DNA of 23,945 bases from Rhodothermaceae bacterium (GTDB taxonomy: Bacteria; Bacteroidota; Rhodothermia; Rhodothermales; Rubricoccaceae), in the NCBI GenBank assembly GCA_013003465.1, contig JABDIZ010000013.1, positions 1-23,945 on the forward strand, in the 5' to 3' direction. Positions 7,231-14,152 of the stretch are shown here, piece by piece; position 1 is the first letter of the stretch; each line of letters starts with the position of its first letter. Both the position numbers and the translations under genes were made by a program. The notes beneath the pieces were generated by a model. It saw only the letters and a list, made by a program, of their open reading frames with translations, did not search any database and was not told the DNA's origin.

Positions 7231-7311
7231 TAGACGATATGGGATAGACGGTATGCGATAGGGCTCCGGCCACGTATATCGAACCTCGACTATCGAATCT
7301 CGCAAATCGAC
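7229..7311. repeat. Heptad-phased intergenic element D (rplN-rplX)
   Basis: This is the clearest example. From 7229 five successive 7-base units follow GATAGRC (GATAGAC occurs exactly at 7229 and 7243, with GATATGG between); the first unit includes the last two bases of the rplN stop codon. From 7277 five units follow NATCGAN (TATCGAA exactly at 7277 and 7291) and end at the base before the rplX ATG. The arms are complementary in core (GATA with TATC). A 13-base centre separates them. Confidence 0.8.
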
Positions 7312-7698
7312 ATGCCTCGCACGAAGAACAAGCAGAAGAAGCTGCACATCAAGAAGGGCGACACGGTAGCGCTGAACAAGACCATCACTGCTGCCAAGGA
7401 GCTCAACATGGACCGCCTGAAGGGCTACCAGGGCCGCGTGCTCAAAGTCTATCAGGAGACGGACCGGGTGATTGTCGAAGGCGTCAACGTGCGCATTCGT
7501 CACACCAAGCCCAACCAGACCTACCCGCAGGGCGGCCGCATCGAGAAGGAGATGCCCATTCACATCTCCAACGTGCAGCCGATTGACGGTAATGGCGAGC
7601 CCACGCGCATCGGTCGCAAGCGGGTCGAAGACCCCGAGACCGGTAAAGGCCGCTGGGTCCGCTACGCCAAGACCACCGGCGAAGAGCTCGACAGCTAA
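7312..7698 (+). CDS. rplX: 50S ribosomal protein L24
   Basis: A 128-residue L24, somewhat longer than the E. coli protein (104). A KOW-type start is visible (HIKKGDTVALN at 12-22, then KGYQGRVLKVYQETDRVIVEGVN). L24 starts 50S assembly by binding the 5' end of 23S rRNA. The ATG directly follows a heptad element. The C-terminus (TGKGRWVRYAKTTGEELDS) matches Bacteroidota-type L24. A 151-base gap with strong hairpins follows. Confidence 0.96.
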   Translation: MPRTKNKQKKLHIKKGDTVALNKTITAAKELNMDRLKGYQGRVLKVYQETDRVIVEGVNVRIRHTKPNQTYPQGGRIEKEMPIHISNVQPIDGNGEPTRIGRKRVEDPETGKGRWVRYAKTTGEELDS

Positions 7699-7703
7699 CC
7701 GGG

Positions 7704-7726
7704 GCTAGAGCGGGCACCGCTCTAGC
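7704..7726 (+). promoter_or_regulatory. Perfect 10-bp hairpin after rplX
   Basis: GCTAGAGCGG (7704-7713) pairs with CCGCTCTAGC (7717-7726) over a 3-base loop, five bases after the rplX stop. The stem is very stable, but no U-run follows (GACTTCCGC), so Rho-independent termination is doubtful. It could protect the upstream mRNA end, cause pausing, or be a binding site. The rplX-rplE junction is where S8 represses the spc operon in E. coli; a similar use here is only a hypothesis. Confidence 0.6.
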
Positions 7727-7811
7727 GACTTCCGCAACGCTTCACCGCTGCACCCGGATCGCTTCGCCGCCCCCGCCGTTTCTCCCGGCTCCCGCTTTTG
7801 ATTTGACGAGA

Positions 7812-7831
7812 CCGACGGCTCTCTCCGTCGG
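7812..7831 (+). promoter_or_regulatory. Perfect 7-bp hairpin before rplE
   Basis: CCGACGG (7812-7818) pairs with CCGTCGG (7825-7831) over a 6-base loop. It ends 18 bases before the rplE ATG, so it lies in the ribosome-loading region. Together with the hairpin at 7704 it makes this gap the most structured in the spc part. A role in rplE translation is inferred. Confidence 0.5.
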
Positions 7832-7849
7832 CCCCTACCCTCCCGACTC

Positions 7850-8419
7850 ATGGAAAACTATACGCCCCGCCTCAAAGAGCGCTACCGCGAGGAGATCGTG
7901 GACGCGCTCACGAAGCAGTTCGGCTACGACAACGTGATGCAGGTGCCGCGCCTCGTCAAGATCAGCGTCAACAAGGGCGTTGGCGAAGCCGCGGTCAACA
8001 AGAAGGTGCTCGACGACGCCATCGAAGAGGTGCGCAAGATCACCGGCCAGCAGCCGTCGGTGCGCTTGGCGCGCAAGTCGATCTCGAACTTCAAGCTGCG
8101 CGACGGTATGCCCGTCGGTGTGGCCGTCACGCTCCGCGGCGACATCATGTGGGAGTTCCTCGACCGCCTGATCGCGCTCGCGCTCCCTCGCACGCGTGAC
8201 TTCCGCGGCGTCCCGGATCGTTCGTTCGATGGGCGCGGCAACTACACGCTCGGCGTCAAGGAGCAGATCATTTTCCCCGAGCTCAACATCGACCAGATCG
8301 ACCGCGTCTCGGGCCTCGACATCAGCATCGTCACCACGGCCGAGACCGACGAAGAAGCGCATGCGCTCCTCAAGGCCCTCGGGATGCCCTTCGTGCGCCG
8401 TGAAGAGGCCGCCGCTTAA
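7850..8419 (+). CDS. rplE: 50S ribosomal protein L5
   Basis: A 189-residue L5: PRLKERYREEIVDALTKQFGYDNVMQVPRLVKISVNKGVG at the start, RLARKSISNFKLRDGMPVGVAVTLRG in the middle, and RDFRGVPDRSFDGRGNYTLGVKEQIIFPE near the C-terminus. L5 binds 5S rRNA in the central protuberance. ATG 7850 matches the family start. The gene follows a 151-base structured gap and is 29 bases before rpsN. Confidence 0.98.
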   Translation: MENYTPRLKERYREEIVDALTKQFGYDNVMQVPRLVKISVNKGVGEAAVNKKVLDDAIEEVRKITGQQPSVRLARKSISNFKLRDGMPVGVAVTLRGDIMWEFLDRLIALALPRTRDFRGVPDRSFDGRGNYTLGVKEQIIFPELNIDQIDRVSGLDISIVTTAETDEEAHALLKALGMPFVRREEAAA

Positions 8420-8448
8420 TCCGACTCGTTCGCAACCCTGACTGAATC

Positions 8449-8718
8449 ATGGCCCGCAAATCCCTCATCGCCCGCGAAGCCAAGCGCCGCCGCATGGTCG
8501 CCAAGTACGCCGAGAAGCGCCGTCGCCTGAAGGCCGAAGGTCAGTGGGAGGAGCTCCAGAAGCTGCCCCGCGACGCCAGCCCCGTGCGCCTGCACAATCG
8601 CTGCGCCCTCACCGGGCGTCCGCGCGGCTACCTCCGCAAGTTTGGCGTTTGCCGTGTCGTCTTCCGCGATATGGCCCTCGCTGGCAAGATCCCTGGCGTC
8701 CGCAAGTCCAGCTGGTGA
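8449..8718 (+). CDS. rpsN: 30S ribosomal protein S14, long zinc-free form
   Basis: An 89-residue S14 of the long class (short zinc-binding S14 is about 61 residues with two CXXC pairs). Here only two separate Cys are present, in NRCALTGRPRGYLRKFGVCRVVFRD, so no zinc knuckle is possible. The C-terminal GKIPGVRKSSW is canonical. S14 sits in the 30S head. It starts MARKSLIAREAKRRR at ATG 8449 without a Shine-Dalgarno sequence. Confidence 0.97.
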   Translation: MARKSLIAREAKRRRMVAKYAEKRRRLKAEGQWEELQKLPRDASPVRLHNRCALTGRPRGYLRKFGVCRVVFRDMALAGKIPGVRKSSW

Positions 8719-8803
8719 TCCCAGCCGCGTTTTTCTCTAGCGGCTAAGTGGAGCGGGCGCACGCCGCGCCCTCCAAACTGGCCGAAGACTCTACTCTACT
8801 CCC

Positions 8804-9205
8804 ATGAGCGCAGTAACCGATCCCGTCGCGGATTACCTCACCCGCATCCGCAACGCCCAGAAAGCCCGTCACGCCCACGTAGACATCCCCGCGTCGAAGC
8901 TCAAGCGAGCCATGACGCAGATCCTGATGGACAAGGGCTACGTCAAGAACTACCTAAACGTTGACGACGGCAAGCAGGGCCTCATCCGCGTCTACCTCAA
9001 GTACCTCCGCGGTGGGGCGCCGGTCATCCAGCGCCTGGAGCGCGTCTCTAAGCCAGGGCTCCGTCGCTACGTCGGTTCCGACAACCTGCCGCGCGTGATG
9101 AACGGCCTCGGCGTCGCCATCCTCTCGACGAGTCAGGGCGTGATGACCGACAAGGAAGCCCGCCGCGCCGGAATCGGCGGCGAAGTGCTCGCCTACATCG
9201 CCTAA
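8804..9205 (+). CDS. rpsH: 30S ribosomal protein S8
   Basis: A 133-residue S8: DPVADYLTRIRNAQKARH at the N-terminus and the C-terminal signature LSTSQGVMTDKEARRAGIGGEVL. S8 is a primary 16S rRNA binder and, in E. coli, the translational repressor of the spc operon. The 85-base gap before it contains a hairpin with GGGCGC (8755-8760) paired to GCGCCC (8766-8771). Length and start are standard. Confidence 0.97.
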   Translation: MSAVTDPVADYLTRIRNAQKARHAHVDIPASKLKRAMTQILMDKGYVKNYLNVDDGKQGLIRVYLKYLRGGAPVIQRLERVSKPGLRRYVGSDNLPRVMNGLGVAILSTSQGVMTDKEARRAGIGGEVLAYIA

Positions 9206-9235
9206 GCTGTCCTTCGACTGATAACCCGCAGAACG

Positions 9236-9790
9236 ATGTCTCGAATTGGTCTCATGCCGATCCCGCTCCCTGACGGAGTGACGATCGACGTCTCCAAGTC
9301 CAACCATGTCTCCGTGAAGGGGCCGAAGGGCGAACTCGGGCTCCAGGTAGATCCCGACATTACCATGGAGCAGCAGGACGGCGACCTCGTCGTCTCTCGC
9401 CCGACCGAGCAGAAGCGCCACAAGGCGATGCACGGCCTCTACCGTTCCCTTATCAACAACATGGTGGAGGGCGTCACCGAGGGCTACAAGAAGGAGCTCG
9501 AGGTGATCGGCGTCGGCTACCGCGCCGAGGTCAACAACGGCATTCTGGAGCTGGCGCTCGGCTTCTCGCACCCCATCTACTTCCTCCCGCCCGAGGGCAT
9601 CGAAATCACGGCGCAGTCGGCGCGTGGGCAGAACGCGCGCGTGACGATCGAAGGAATCGACAAGCAGCTCGTCGGGCAGGTGGCCGCCAAGATTCGTGGC
9701 CTGCGTCCGCCGGAGCCCTACAAGGGCAAGGGCATCCGCTACACCGACGAATACGTTCGCCGCAAGGCCGGTAAGACGGCCGCCCGCTAA
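9236..9790 (+). CDS. rplF: 50S ribosomal protein L6
   Basis: A 184-residue L6 with the typical start MSRIGLMPIPLPDGVTIDV and the C-terminal signature RPPEPYKGKGIRYTDEYVRRKAGKT. L6 lies near the sarcin-ricin loop at the factor-binding site. It is 30 bases after rpsH and 62 bases before rplR. All expected regions are present with no extension. Confidence 0.98.
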   Translation: MSRIGLMPIPLPDGVTIDVSKSNHVSVKGPKGELGLQVDPDITMEQQDGDLVVSRPTEQKRHKAMHGLYRSLINNMVEGVTEGYKKELEVIGVGYRAEVNNGILELALGFSHPIYFLPPEGIEITAQSARGQNARVTIEGIDKQLVGQVAAKIRGLRPPEPYKGKGIRYTDEYVRRKAGKTAAR

Positions 9791-9852
9791 GCGATTTTTC
9801 CACCGCGTGGGTGGACGGTCGGAATCGTCTGCCCCCAAACGCACTCGCAACT

Positions 9853-10209
9853 ATGGCCAAGACCGCACGCAGCGTCACGCAACGCGCCCGCATCCGCCGC
9901 CGCATCCGTGGCAAGGTGCAGGGCACCGCCGAGCGCCCGCGCCTGAGCGTTTTTCGCTCCAACAAGTACATCTACGCCCAGGTCATCGATGACCTGAACG
10001 GCCGCACCCTCGCCCAGGCCAACAGCCGAGAAGCCGATCTCTCCGGCGACTCGAAGGTCGAGACGAGCAAGGCCGTCGGCCAGCGCCTCGCCGAGCGCGC
10101 CAAGGCTGCTGGCATCGATGCTGTCGTCTTCGACCGGGGTGGCTACCGTTACCACGGCAACGTCCGTGCGCTCGCCGAAGGCGCGCGCGAGGGCGGTCTC
10201 CAGTTTTAA
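9853..10209 (+). CDS. rplR: 50S ribosomal protein L18
   Basis: A 118-residue L18: RRRIRGKVQGTAERPRLSVFRSNKYIYAQVIDD is the family N-terminal core, and FDRGGYRYHGNVRALAEGAREGGLQF is the canonical C-terminus. L18 binds 5S rRNA together with L5. ATG 9853 gives the normal length; an earlier in-frame ATG at 9811 adds residues without family support. The stop is 20 bases before rpsE. Confidence 0.96.
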   Translation: MAKTARSVTQRARIRRRIRGKVQGTAERPRLSVFRSNKYIYAQVIDDLNGRTLAQANSREADLSGDSKVETSKAVGQRLAERAKAAGIDAVVFDRGGYRYHGNVRALAEGAREGGLQF

Positions 10210-10229
10210 GCTCGAAACCAAGAACCATC

Positions 10230-10769
10230 ATGGCGAAGCAAGATCGCAGCCGCGGCGGCCGCCGCCGACCGAAGGCCTCGGAGCAGTCCAACCTCATCGA
10301 GCGGCTGGTGTCCGTCAACCGCGTGGCGAAGGTCGTCAAGGGCGGCCGTCGCTTCTCGTTCAACGCGGTCGTCGTCGTCGGTGACGGCGCGGGCGCAGTG
10401 GGCCAGGGCCTCGGCAAAGCCAACGAGGTGGCCGACGCCATCGCGAAGGGCACCGAGGACGCGAAGAAGAACATGATCCGCGTGCCCGTCACCGACCAGG
10501 GGACGATCCCGCACGCCATCATTGGGCGTCAGGATTCGGGCCGTGTGCTCCTCAAGCCCGCCTCGGCGGGTACCGGCGTGATTGCCGGTGGGGGCGTCCG
10601 CGCCGTGCTGGAGTGCGCTGGGATCTCCAACGTGCTCTCGAAGAGCCAGGGCTCGTCCAACCCGCACAACGTCGTCGGCGCCACCATGGATGCCCTCGCC
10701 AATCTGCAAGACCCGGCCGAAGTCGCCCAGCGACGCGGCATCTCGGTCAAGCGTGTCTTCGAAGGGTAG
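10230..10769 (+). CDS. rpsE: 30S ribosomal protein S5
   Basis: A 179-residue S5. The N-terminal double-stranded-RNA-binding-like domain is seen as LIERLVSVNRVAKVVKGGRRFSF followed by VVVGDGAGAVGQGLGKANEV. The C-terminal domain has GTGVIAGGGVRAVLECAGISNVLSKS. S5 contributes to decoding accuracy and to the mRNA entry channel. It is slightly longer than E. coli S5 because of a short basic N-terminus (RSRGGRRRP). A heptad repeat occupies the gap that follows. Confidence 0.97.
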   Translation: MAKQDRSRGGRRRPKASEQSNLIERLVSVNRVAKVVKGGRRFSFNAVVVVGDGAGAVGQGLGKANEVADAIAKGTEDAKKNMIRVPVTDQGTIPHAIIGRQDSGRVLLKPASAGTGVIAGGGVRAVLECAGISNVLSKSQGSSNPHNVVGATMDALANLQDPAEVAQRRGISVKRVFEG

Positions 10770-10779
10770 GTCGCCCGTT

Positions 10780-10843
10780 GTTCGTGGTCAGTGGTTACTG
10801 GCTTCGGGCATCACAACGGACTACTGACCACTGACAAACTCCC
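10780..10843. repeat. Heptad-phased intergenic element E (rpsE-rpmD)
   Basis: The left arm (10780-10807) has four units of the form GTTNNTG (GTCAGTG at 10787, GTTACTG at 10794). The right arm has ACTGACC at 10823 and ACTGACA at 10830 and ends in phase with the rpmD ATG at 10844. GTCAGTGGT at 10787-10795 is complementary to ACCACTGAC at 10827-10835, giving a 9-bp stem. Confidence 0.7.
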
Positions 10844-11023
10844 ATGTCCAAGCTCAAGATTACTCAGACCCGTAGCACGATCCGCCGCCCCAGCGACCAG
10901 AAGCGCACCATCGAGGCGCTCGGCCTGGGCCGGATCGGCCGCATGGTGGAGCACAACGACACCCCGCAGATTCGCGGGATGGTCAACAAGGTGAGCCACC
11001 TCGTTTCTGTTGAAGAGGCGTAA
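10844..11023 (+). CDS. rpmD: 50S ribosomal protein L30
   Basis: A 59-residue L30: KLKITQTRSTIRRPSDQKRTIEALGLGRIGRMVEHNDTPQIRGMVNKVSHLV covers the whole small family. It starts at ATG 10844 directly after a heptad repeat and stops with TAA at 11021-11023. It lies in its usual place between rpsE and rplO, though the 142-base gap to rplO is wide. Confidence 0.95.
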   Translation: MSKLKITQTRSTIRRPSDQKRTIEALGLGRIGRMVEHNDTPQIRGMVNKVSHLVSVEEA

Positions 11024-11040
11024 GCAGGTCACCGGCTACG

Positions 11041-11064
11041 GGTTGCCTTCACGTAAAAGGCACC
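11041..11064 (+). promoter_or_regulatory. Hairpin in the rpmD-rplO gap
   Basis: GCCTT (11045-11049) pairs with AAGGC (11057-11061), and the flanking GGT/ACC extends the stem to 8 bp with one bulged T. It lies 17 bases after the rpmD stop. No U-run follows, so it is not a clear terminator. The rest of the 142-base gap shows only shorter stems (for example GGGC/GCCC near 11146-11160) and no promoter I can defend. Confidence 0.35.
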
Positions 11065-11165
11065 GCTCAGGCGTCCGGCCCTGCCGCTAGCGCTTCTATC
11101 TTTCCAGTCTGTCCAAACGCGAGTCCGCGCCACTATGGCGTGGGCGTTTCTAGCCCCACGATCCG

Positions 11166-11624
11166 ATGGACCTCAGTAAGCTCACGCCCGCGAAGGGCTC
11201 CACACACAGCCGCAAGCGCATTGGCCGCGGCGAAGGCTCCGGCAAGGGCGGTACCGCCACCAAGGGCCACAAGGGCCAGAAGAGCCGCTCCGGCGCTTCG
11301 ATCCCGGTTTGGTTCGAAGGCGGTCAGATGCCGCTCCAGCGCCGCCTGCCGAAGTACGGATTCAAGAACCGCAACCGCGTCGCCTACGACCCCGTCAACC
11401 TCTCGCGTCTCGCCGCGCTCGTAGAGGAAGGCCGCGTGTCCGACGGTGCCGACGTGACACCTGAAGTGCTGGGAACCCTCGGCATCGGCGGCAAGCACGG
11501 CCGGTACAAGATCCTCGGCGACGGCGAGTTGGGCGCGAAGCTCAACATCAGCGCGCACGCGTTCTCTGAGTCGGCCCGCGAGAAGATCGAAGCGGCCGGT
11601 GGCACGGTAACCGTGGTAGAGTGA
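11166..11624 (+). CDS. rplO: 50S ribosomal protein L15
   Basis: A 152-residue L15: the Gly-rich N-terminal arm (RKRIGRGEGSGKGGTATKGHKGQKSRSG at about 16-43) that threads into the 50S core, then PVWFEGGQMPLQRRLPKYGF and the globular C-terminus ending GGTVTVVE. It is a late assembly protein and precedes secY as in most bacteria. No Shine-Dalgarno sequence is visible before ATG 11166. Confidence 0.97.
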   Translation: MDLSKLTPAKGSTHSRKRIGRGEGSGKGGTATKGHKGQKSRSGASIPVWFEGGQMPLQRRLPKYGFKNRNRVAYDPVNLSRLAALVEEGRVSDGADVTPEVLGTLGIGGKHGRYKILGDGELGAKLNISAHAFSESAREKIEAAGGTVTVVE

Positions 11625-11632
11625 ACGGGCTC

Positions 11633-11706
11633 GATGCTAGAAGCTTGAGGCTTGAGGCGCTCTGCCGCCCACCTCTAGCCCACAGCGTCAAGCGTCAAGC
11701 TTAAAA
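11633..11706. repeat. Heptad-phased intergenic element F (rplO-secY)
   Basis: The left arm (11633-11660) has four units of the form GANGCTT (GAAGCTT at 11640, GAGGCTT at 11647). The right arm has CGTCAAG exactly at 11686 and 11693, followed by CTTAAAA. The arms are complementary (AAGCTTGA with TCAAGCTT), forming an 18-bp stem with two mismatches. The element ends in an A-run before the secY ATG at 11710. Confidence 0.72.
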
Positions 11707-11709
11707 AAA

Positions 11710-13026
11710 ATGGCCTCTGTAGCCGAAAGTATCCGCAACGTCTGGAAGATCCACGAGCTGCGCCAGCGCATCCTGTATACGCTAGGACTGCTGCTCGTGT
11801 ATCGGATCGGCTCGTTCATTACGTTGCCGGGCATTGACGCCCGCATCCTCGAAGCGCTCAACGCTGGCGGAGGTCAGGGCGGGCTGTTCGGGCTGTTTGA
11901 CATGTTCGTGGGCGGCGCGTTCTTCCGCGCGGGCATCTTTGCCTTGGGCATCATGCCCTATATCACGGCGTCGATCATCATTCAGCTTCTCGGGGCGGTG
12001 GTGCCGTACTTCCAGAAGCTCCAGCGCGAAGGGGAGGAGGGACGCCGCAAGATCACGCAACTCACGCGTTACGGCACCGTGGGCATCACGGCGCTCCAGT
12101 CTATCGGCTACGCCATCAACCTGCAGGCGACGAGCGCTGAGGCCATCGTCGTCGGGCCGGTCATGTTCATGATCGCCTCGGTGATCGTGCTCACGGCGGG
12201 TACCGTGTTCGTGATGTGGCTCGGTGAGCGGATCACAGAGAAGGGCATCGGCAACGGCATCTCGCTGCTCATCATGGCGGGCATCATCGCCTTCATGCCG
12301 ACCTCGCTCTTCAACGAGTTGAGCCGCGACGGATCGAACATTTTCATCTTCCTGATTGAGATCGGCGCGCTCTTCCTCGTGACCCTCTTCGTGGTGCTCG
12401 TCACCCAGGGCACGCGGCGCATCCCCGTCCAGTACGCCAAGCGCGTCGTTGGGCGGAAGGTGTACGGCGGCTCGACGCAGTACCTGCCCCTGCGCGTCAA
12501 CGCGGCGGGCGTCATGCCGATCATCTTCGCGCAGTCGATCATGTTCATCCCGAGCACGATCGCCTCGTTCTTCCCGGACAGCCCGTTCTGGCTGTCCGTC
12601 GGTACGGCCACGGGCGACATTTTCGGGTTCTGGTACTCGGCGATCTTCTTCGTCGTCTGTGTCTTCTTTACCTACTTCTACACGGCTATCGCGGTGAACC
12701 CGCAGGAGATGGCCGACACGATGAAGCGGCAGGGCGGCTTCGTACCGGGCATCCGGCCGGGCAAGCAGACCTCCGAGTTCATTGACAACATCCTGACGCG
12801 CATCACGCTGCCGGGCGCGCTCTTCATCGGCTTCGTGGCCATCCTGCCCGCCATCGTCGCACAGTTCGGCATCCAGTACGGCTTCGCGCAGTTCTTCGGC
12901 GGTACGAGCCTGCTCATCCTTGTCGGTGTCACGCTCGACACGTTGCAGCAGGTGGAGAGCCACCTCCTGATGCGTCACTACGATGGCTTCATGAAGACGG
13001 GCCGCGTACGCGGTCGCCGTCGATAG
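11710..13026 (+). CDS. secY: Protein translocase channel subunit SecY
   Basis: A 438-residue SecY with ten hydrophobic segments in the expected order, from ILYTLGLLLVYRIGSFI (about 20-37) to the last one in GGTSLLILVGVTLDTLQQVESHLL. The plug/TM2 region has FFRAGIFALGIMPYITASIIIQLL, and the cytosolic loop contains RQGGFVPGIRPGKQT, a SecY hallmark for ribosome and SecA contact. It forms the membrane channel for exported and inner-membrane proteins, including the lipoprotein encoded upstream. The A-run before the ATG is typical of Bacteroidota-like translation starts. The stop is only 5 bases before map. Confidence 0.98.
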   Translation: MASVAESIRNVWKIHELRQRILYTLGLLLVYRIGSFITLPGIDARILEALNAGGGQGGLFGLFDMFVGGAFFRAGIFALGIMPYITASIIIQLLGAVVPYFQKLQREGEEGRRKITQLTRYGTVGITALQSIGYAINLQATSAEAIVVGPVMFMIASVIVLTAGTVFVMWLGERITEKGIGNGISLLIMAGIIAFMPTSLFNELSRDGSNIFIFLIEIGALFLVTLFVVLVTQGTRRIPVQYAKRVVGRKVYGGSTQYLPLRVNAAGVMPIIFAQSIMFIPSTIASFFPDSPFWLSVGTATGDIFGFWYSAIFFVVCVFFTYFYTAIAVNPQEMADTMKRQGGFVPGIRPGKQTSEFIDNILTRITLPGALFIGFVAILPAIVAQFGIQYGFAQFFGGTSLLILVGVTLDTLQQVESHLLMRHYDGFMKTGRVRGRRR

Positions 13027-13031
13027 CGCGC

Positions 13032-13928
13032 ATGGCGATCTCGATCAAATCCGACCACGATGTCCAGATGCTCCGCCGCGCGGCGGGGCTCGTGGGCGAG
13101 GTGCTGGCCGAGATGGCCCGCCGCGTGCAGCCGGGGGTCGAGACGATTGCCTTGGATCGCGTAGCGGAAGAGATCATTCGTGATGCCGGCGCACGCCCGG
13201 CCTTCAAGGGCTACCGCGTCGGTTCGGAAGTATTCCCAGCCTCACTCTGCATGTCGGTCGGCGATGTCGTCGTCCACGGCTTCCCGAGTGCCTATCAGCT
13301 CCAGGAAGGCGATCTTGTGTCCATCGACTGTGGCGTGGAACTCGACGGCTATTTCGGCGACTTCGCGTACACCTTCCCCGTAGGCGAAGTCTCGGAGGAG
13401 AACCGGACGCTGCTCACGGTTACGAAACAATCGCTGTACGAAGGCATTTCCCAAGCGGTCGTCGGCAAGCGCGTGGGCGACATCGGGTACGCGGTGCAGT
13501 CTTTCTGCGAAGCACGGGGCTACGGCGTCGTGCGCGACCTCGTGGGGCACGGCATCGGCCGCAGCCTGCACGAAGATCCGCAGGTGCCCAATGTCGGTCG
13601 GCGTGGACAGGGCAAGCGCCTCAAGGAAGGCATGACGCTCTGCATCGAGCCGATGATCAACAGAGGGACCGAGCGCGTCACGATGGACGCGGATGGCTGG
13701 ACCGTCCGCACCGCCGATGGCGCCCCCAGCGCGCACTACGAGCACATGGTCGTGGTGCGCCGGGGTGAAGCCGAGATCCTCTCCTCCTACGACGCCATCG
13801 AGACCGCGCTGGCGCAGACGCACGGGACGACGCCCACACCGGGTGTGCCTGTGCACCGCGCTACCGCACCCGAAGGCGCTGCCGAATCTGCCCAACCCGC
13901 TAGCCTCGCCGTCTCGGCGCAAGGCTAG
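13032..13928 (+). CDS. map: Methionine aminopeptidase, type I
   Basis: A 298-residue enzyme that removes the N-terminal Met from nascent proteins. All five metal ligands are visible: Asp99 (SIDCG), Asp110 (YFGDFAYTF), His173 (VGHGIG), Glu206 (CIEPMI) and Glu237 (YEHMV). The catalytic core ends near residue 252. The remaining ~45 residues are a Pro/Ala/Thr-rich tail not found in E. coli Map (264 residues). It lies 5 bases after secY, so the two are probably co-transcribed. It acts downstream of the deformylase encoded at 21753. The usual next gene, infA, is missing. Confidence 0.97.
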   Translation: MAISIKSDHDVQMLRRAAGLVGEVLAEMARRVQPGVETIALDRVAEEIIRDAGARPAFKGYRVGSEVFPASLCMSVGDVVVHGFPSAYQLQEGDLVSIDCGVELDGYFGDFAYTFPVGEVSEENRTLLTVTKQSLYEGISQAVVGKRVGDIGYAVQSFCEARGYGVVRDLVGHGIGRSLHEDPQVPNVGRRGQGKRLKEGMTLCIEPMINRGTERVTMDADGWTVRTADGAPSAHYEHMVVVRRGEAEILSSYDAIETALAQTHGTTPTPGVPVHRATAPEGAAESAQPASLAVSAQG

Positions 13929-13950
13929 CTCCTACACCGAGAGAAGACCC

Positions 13951-14067
13951 ATGAAGGTCCAAGCCAGCGTCAAGAAGCGCTCCGCCGACGATAAGATCGT
14001 CCGGCGCAAGGGGCGCGTCTACGTCATCAACAAAAAGAACCCCAAGCACAAGCAGCGCCAGGGTTAA
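13951..14067 (+). CDS. rpmJ: 50S ribosomal protein L36, zinc-free form
   Basis: A 38-residue protein starting MKVQASVKKRSADDK and ending NPKHKQRQG. Zinc-binding L36 has Cys at positions 11, 14 and 27; here these are Ser, Asp and Asn, so only the His remains and zinc cannot be held in the usual way. Cysteine-free L36 is common in Bacteroidota-like bacteria. It starts the alpha part of the cluster, 22 bases after map, in the position that normally follows infA. Confidence 0.94.
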   Translation: MKVQASVKKRSADDKIVRRKGRVYVINKKNPKHKQRQG

Positions 14068-14152
14068 GGCTGGGTGCTGGAGGCTCTGAGCCAGACGCTC
14101 AGGGTGCGACAGCCTCAAGCCTCAAGCCTCAAGCGCATAGCTCTCCCCACCT
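14068..14152. repeat. Heptad-phased intergenic element G (rpmJ-rpsM)
   Basis: AGCCTCA is repeated exactly three times at 14111, 14118 and 14125, followed by AGCGCAT and AGCTCTC, in phase with the rpsM ATG at 14153. The left half (14068-14109) has units such as GGCTGGG at 14068 and GGCTCTG at 14082. The left units carry GGCT and the right units AGCC, so the halves are complementary. The element fills the entire gap. Confidence 0.75.

Noticed and set aside
9795..9815. T-run and CCACC/GGTGG hairpin between rplF and rplR considered as a terminator
   Set aside because: The T-run precedes the stem on the + strand, and on the minus strand A's follow it, so neither orientation makes a terminator.
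11782..12978. 398-codon open frame on the minus strand opposite secY
   Set aside because: It is a mirror of a GC-rich coding frame: its product is dominated by His, Asp, Glu and Arg with no domain, and secY on the + strand is certain.
14111..14145. Tandem AGCCTCA units considered as a CRISPR-like or simple mobile repeat
   Set aside because: Units are 7 bases with no spacers, and no cas genes, target-site duplications or transposase are present; they fit the heptad-element family.
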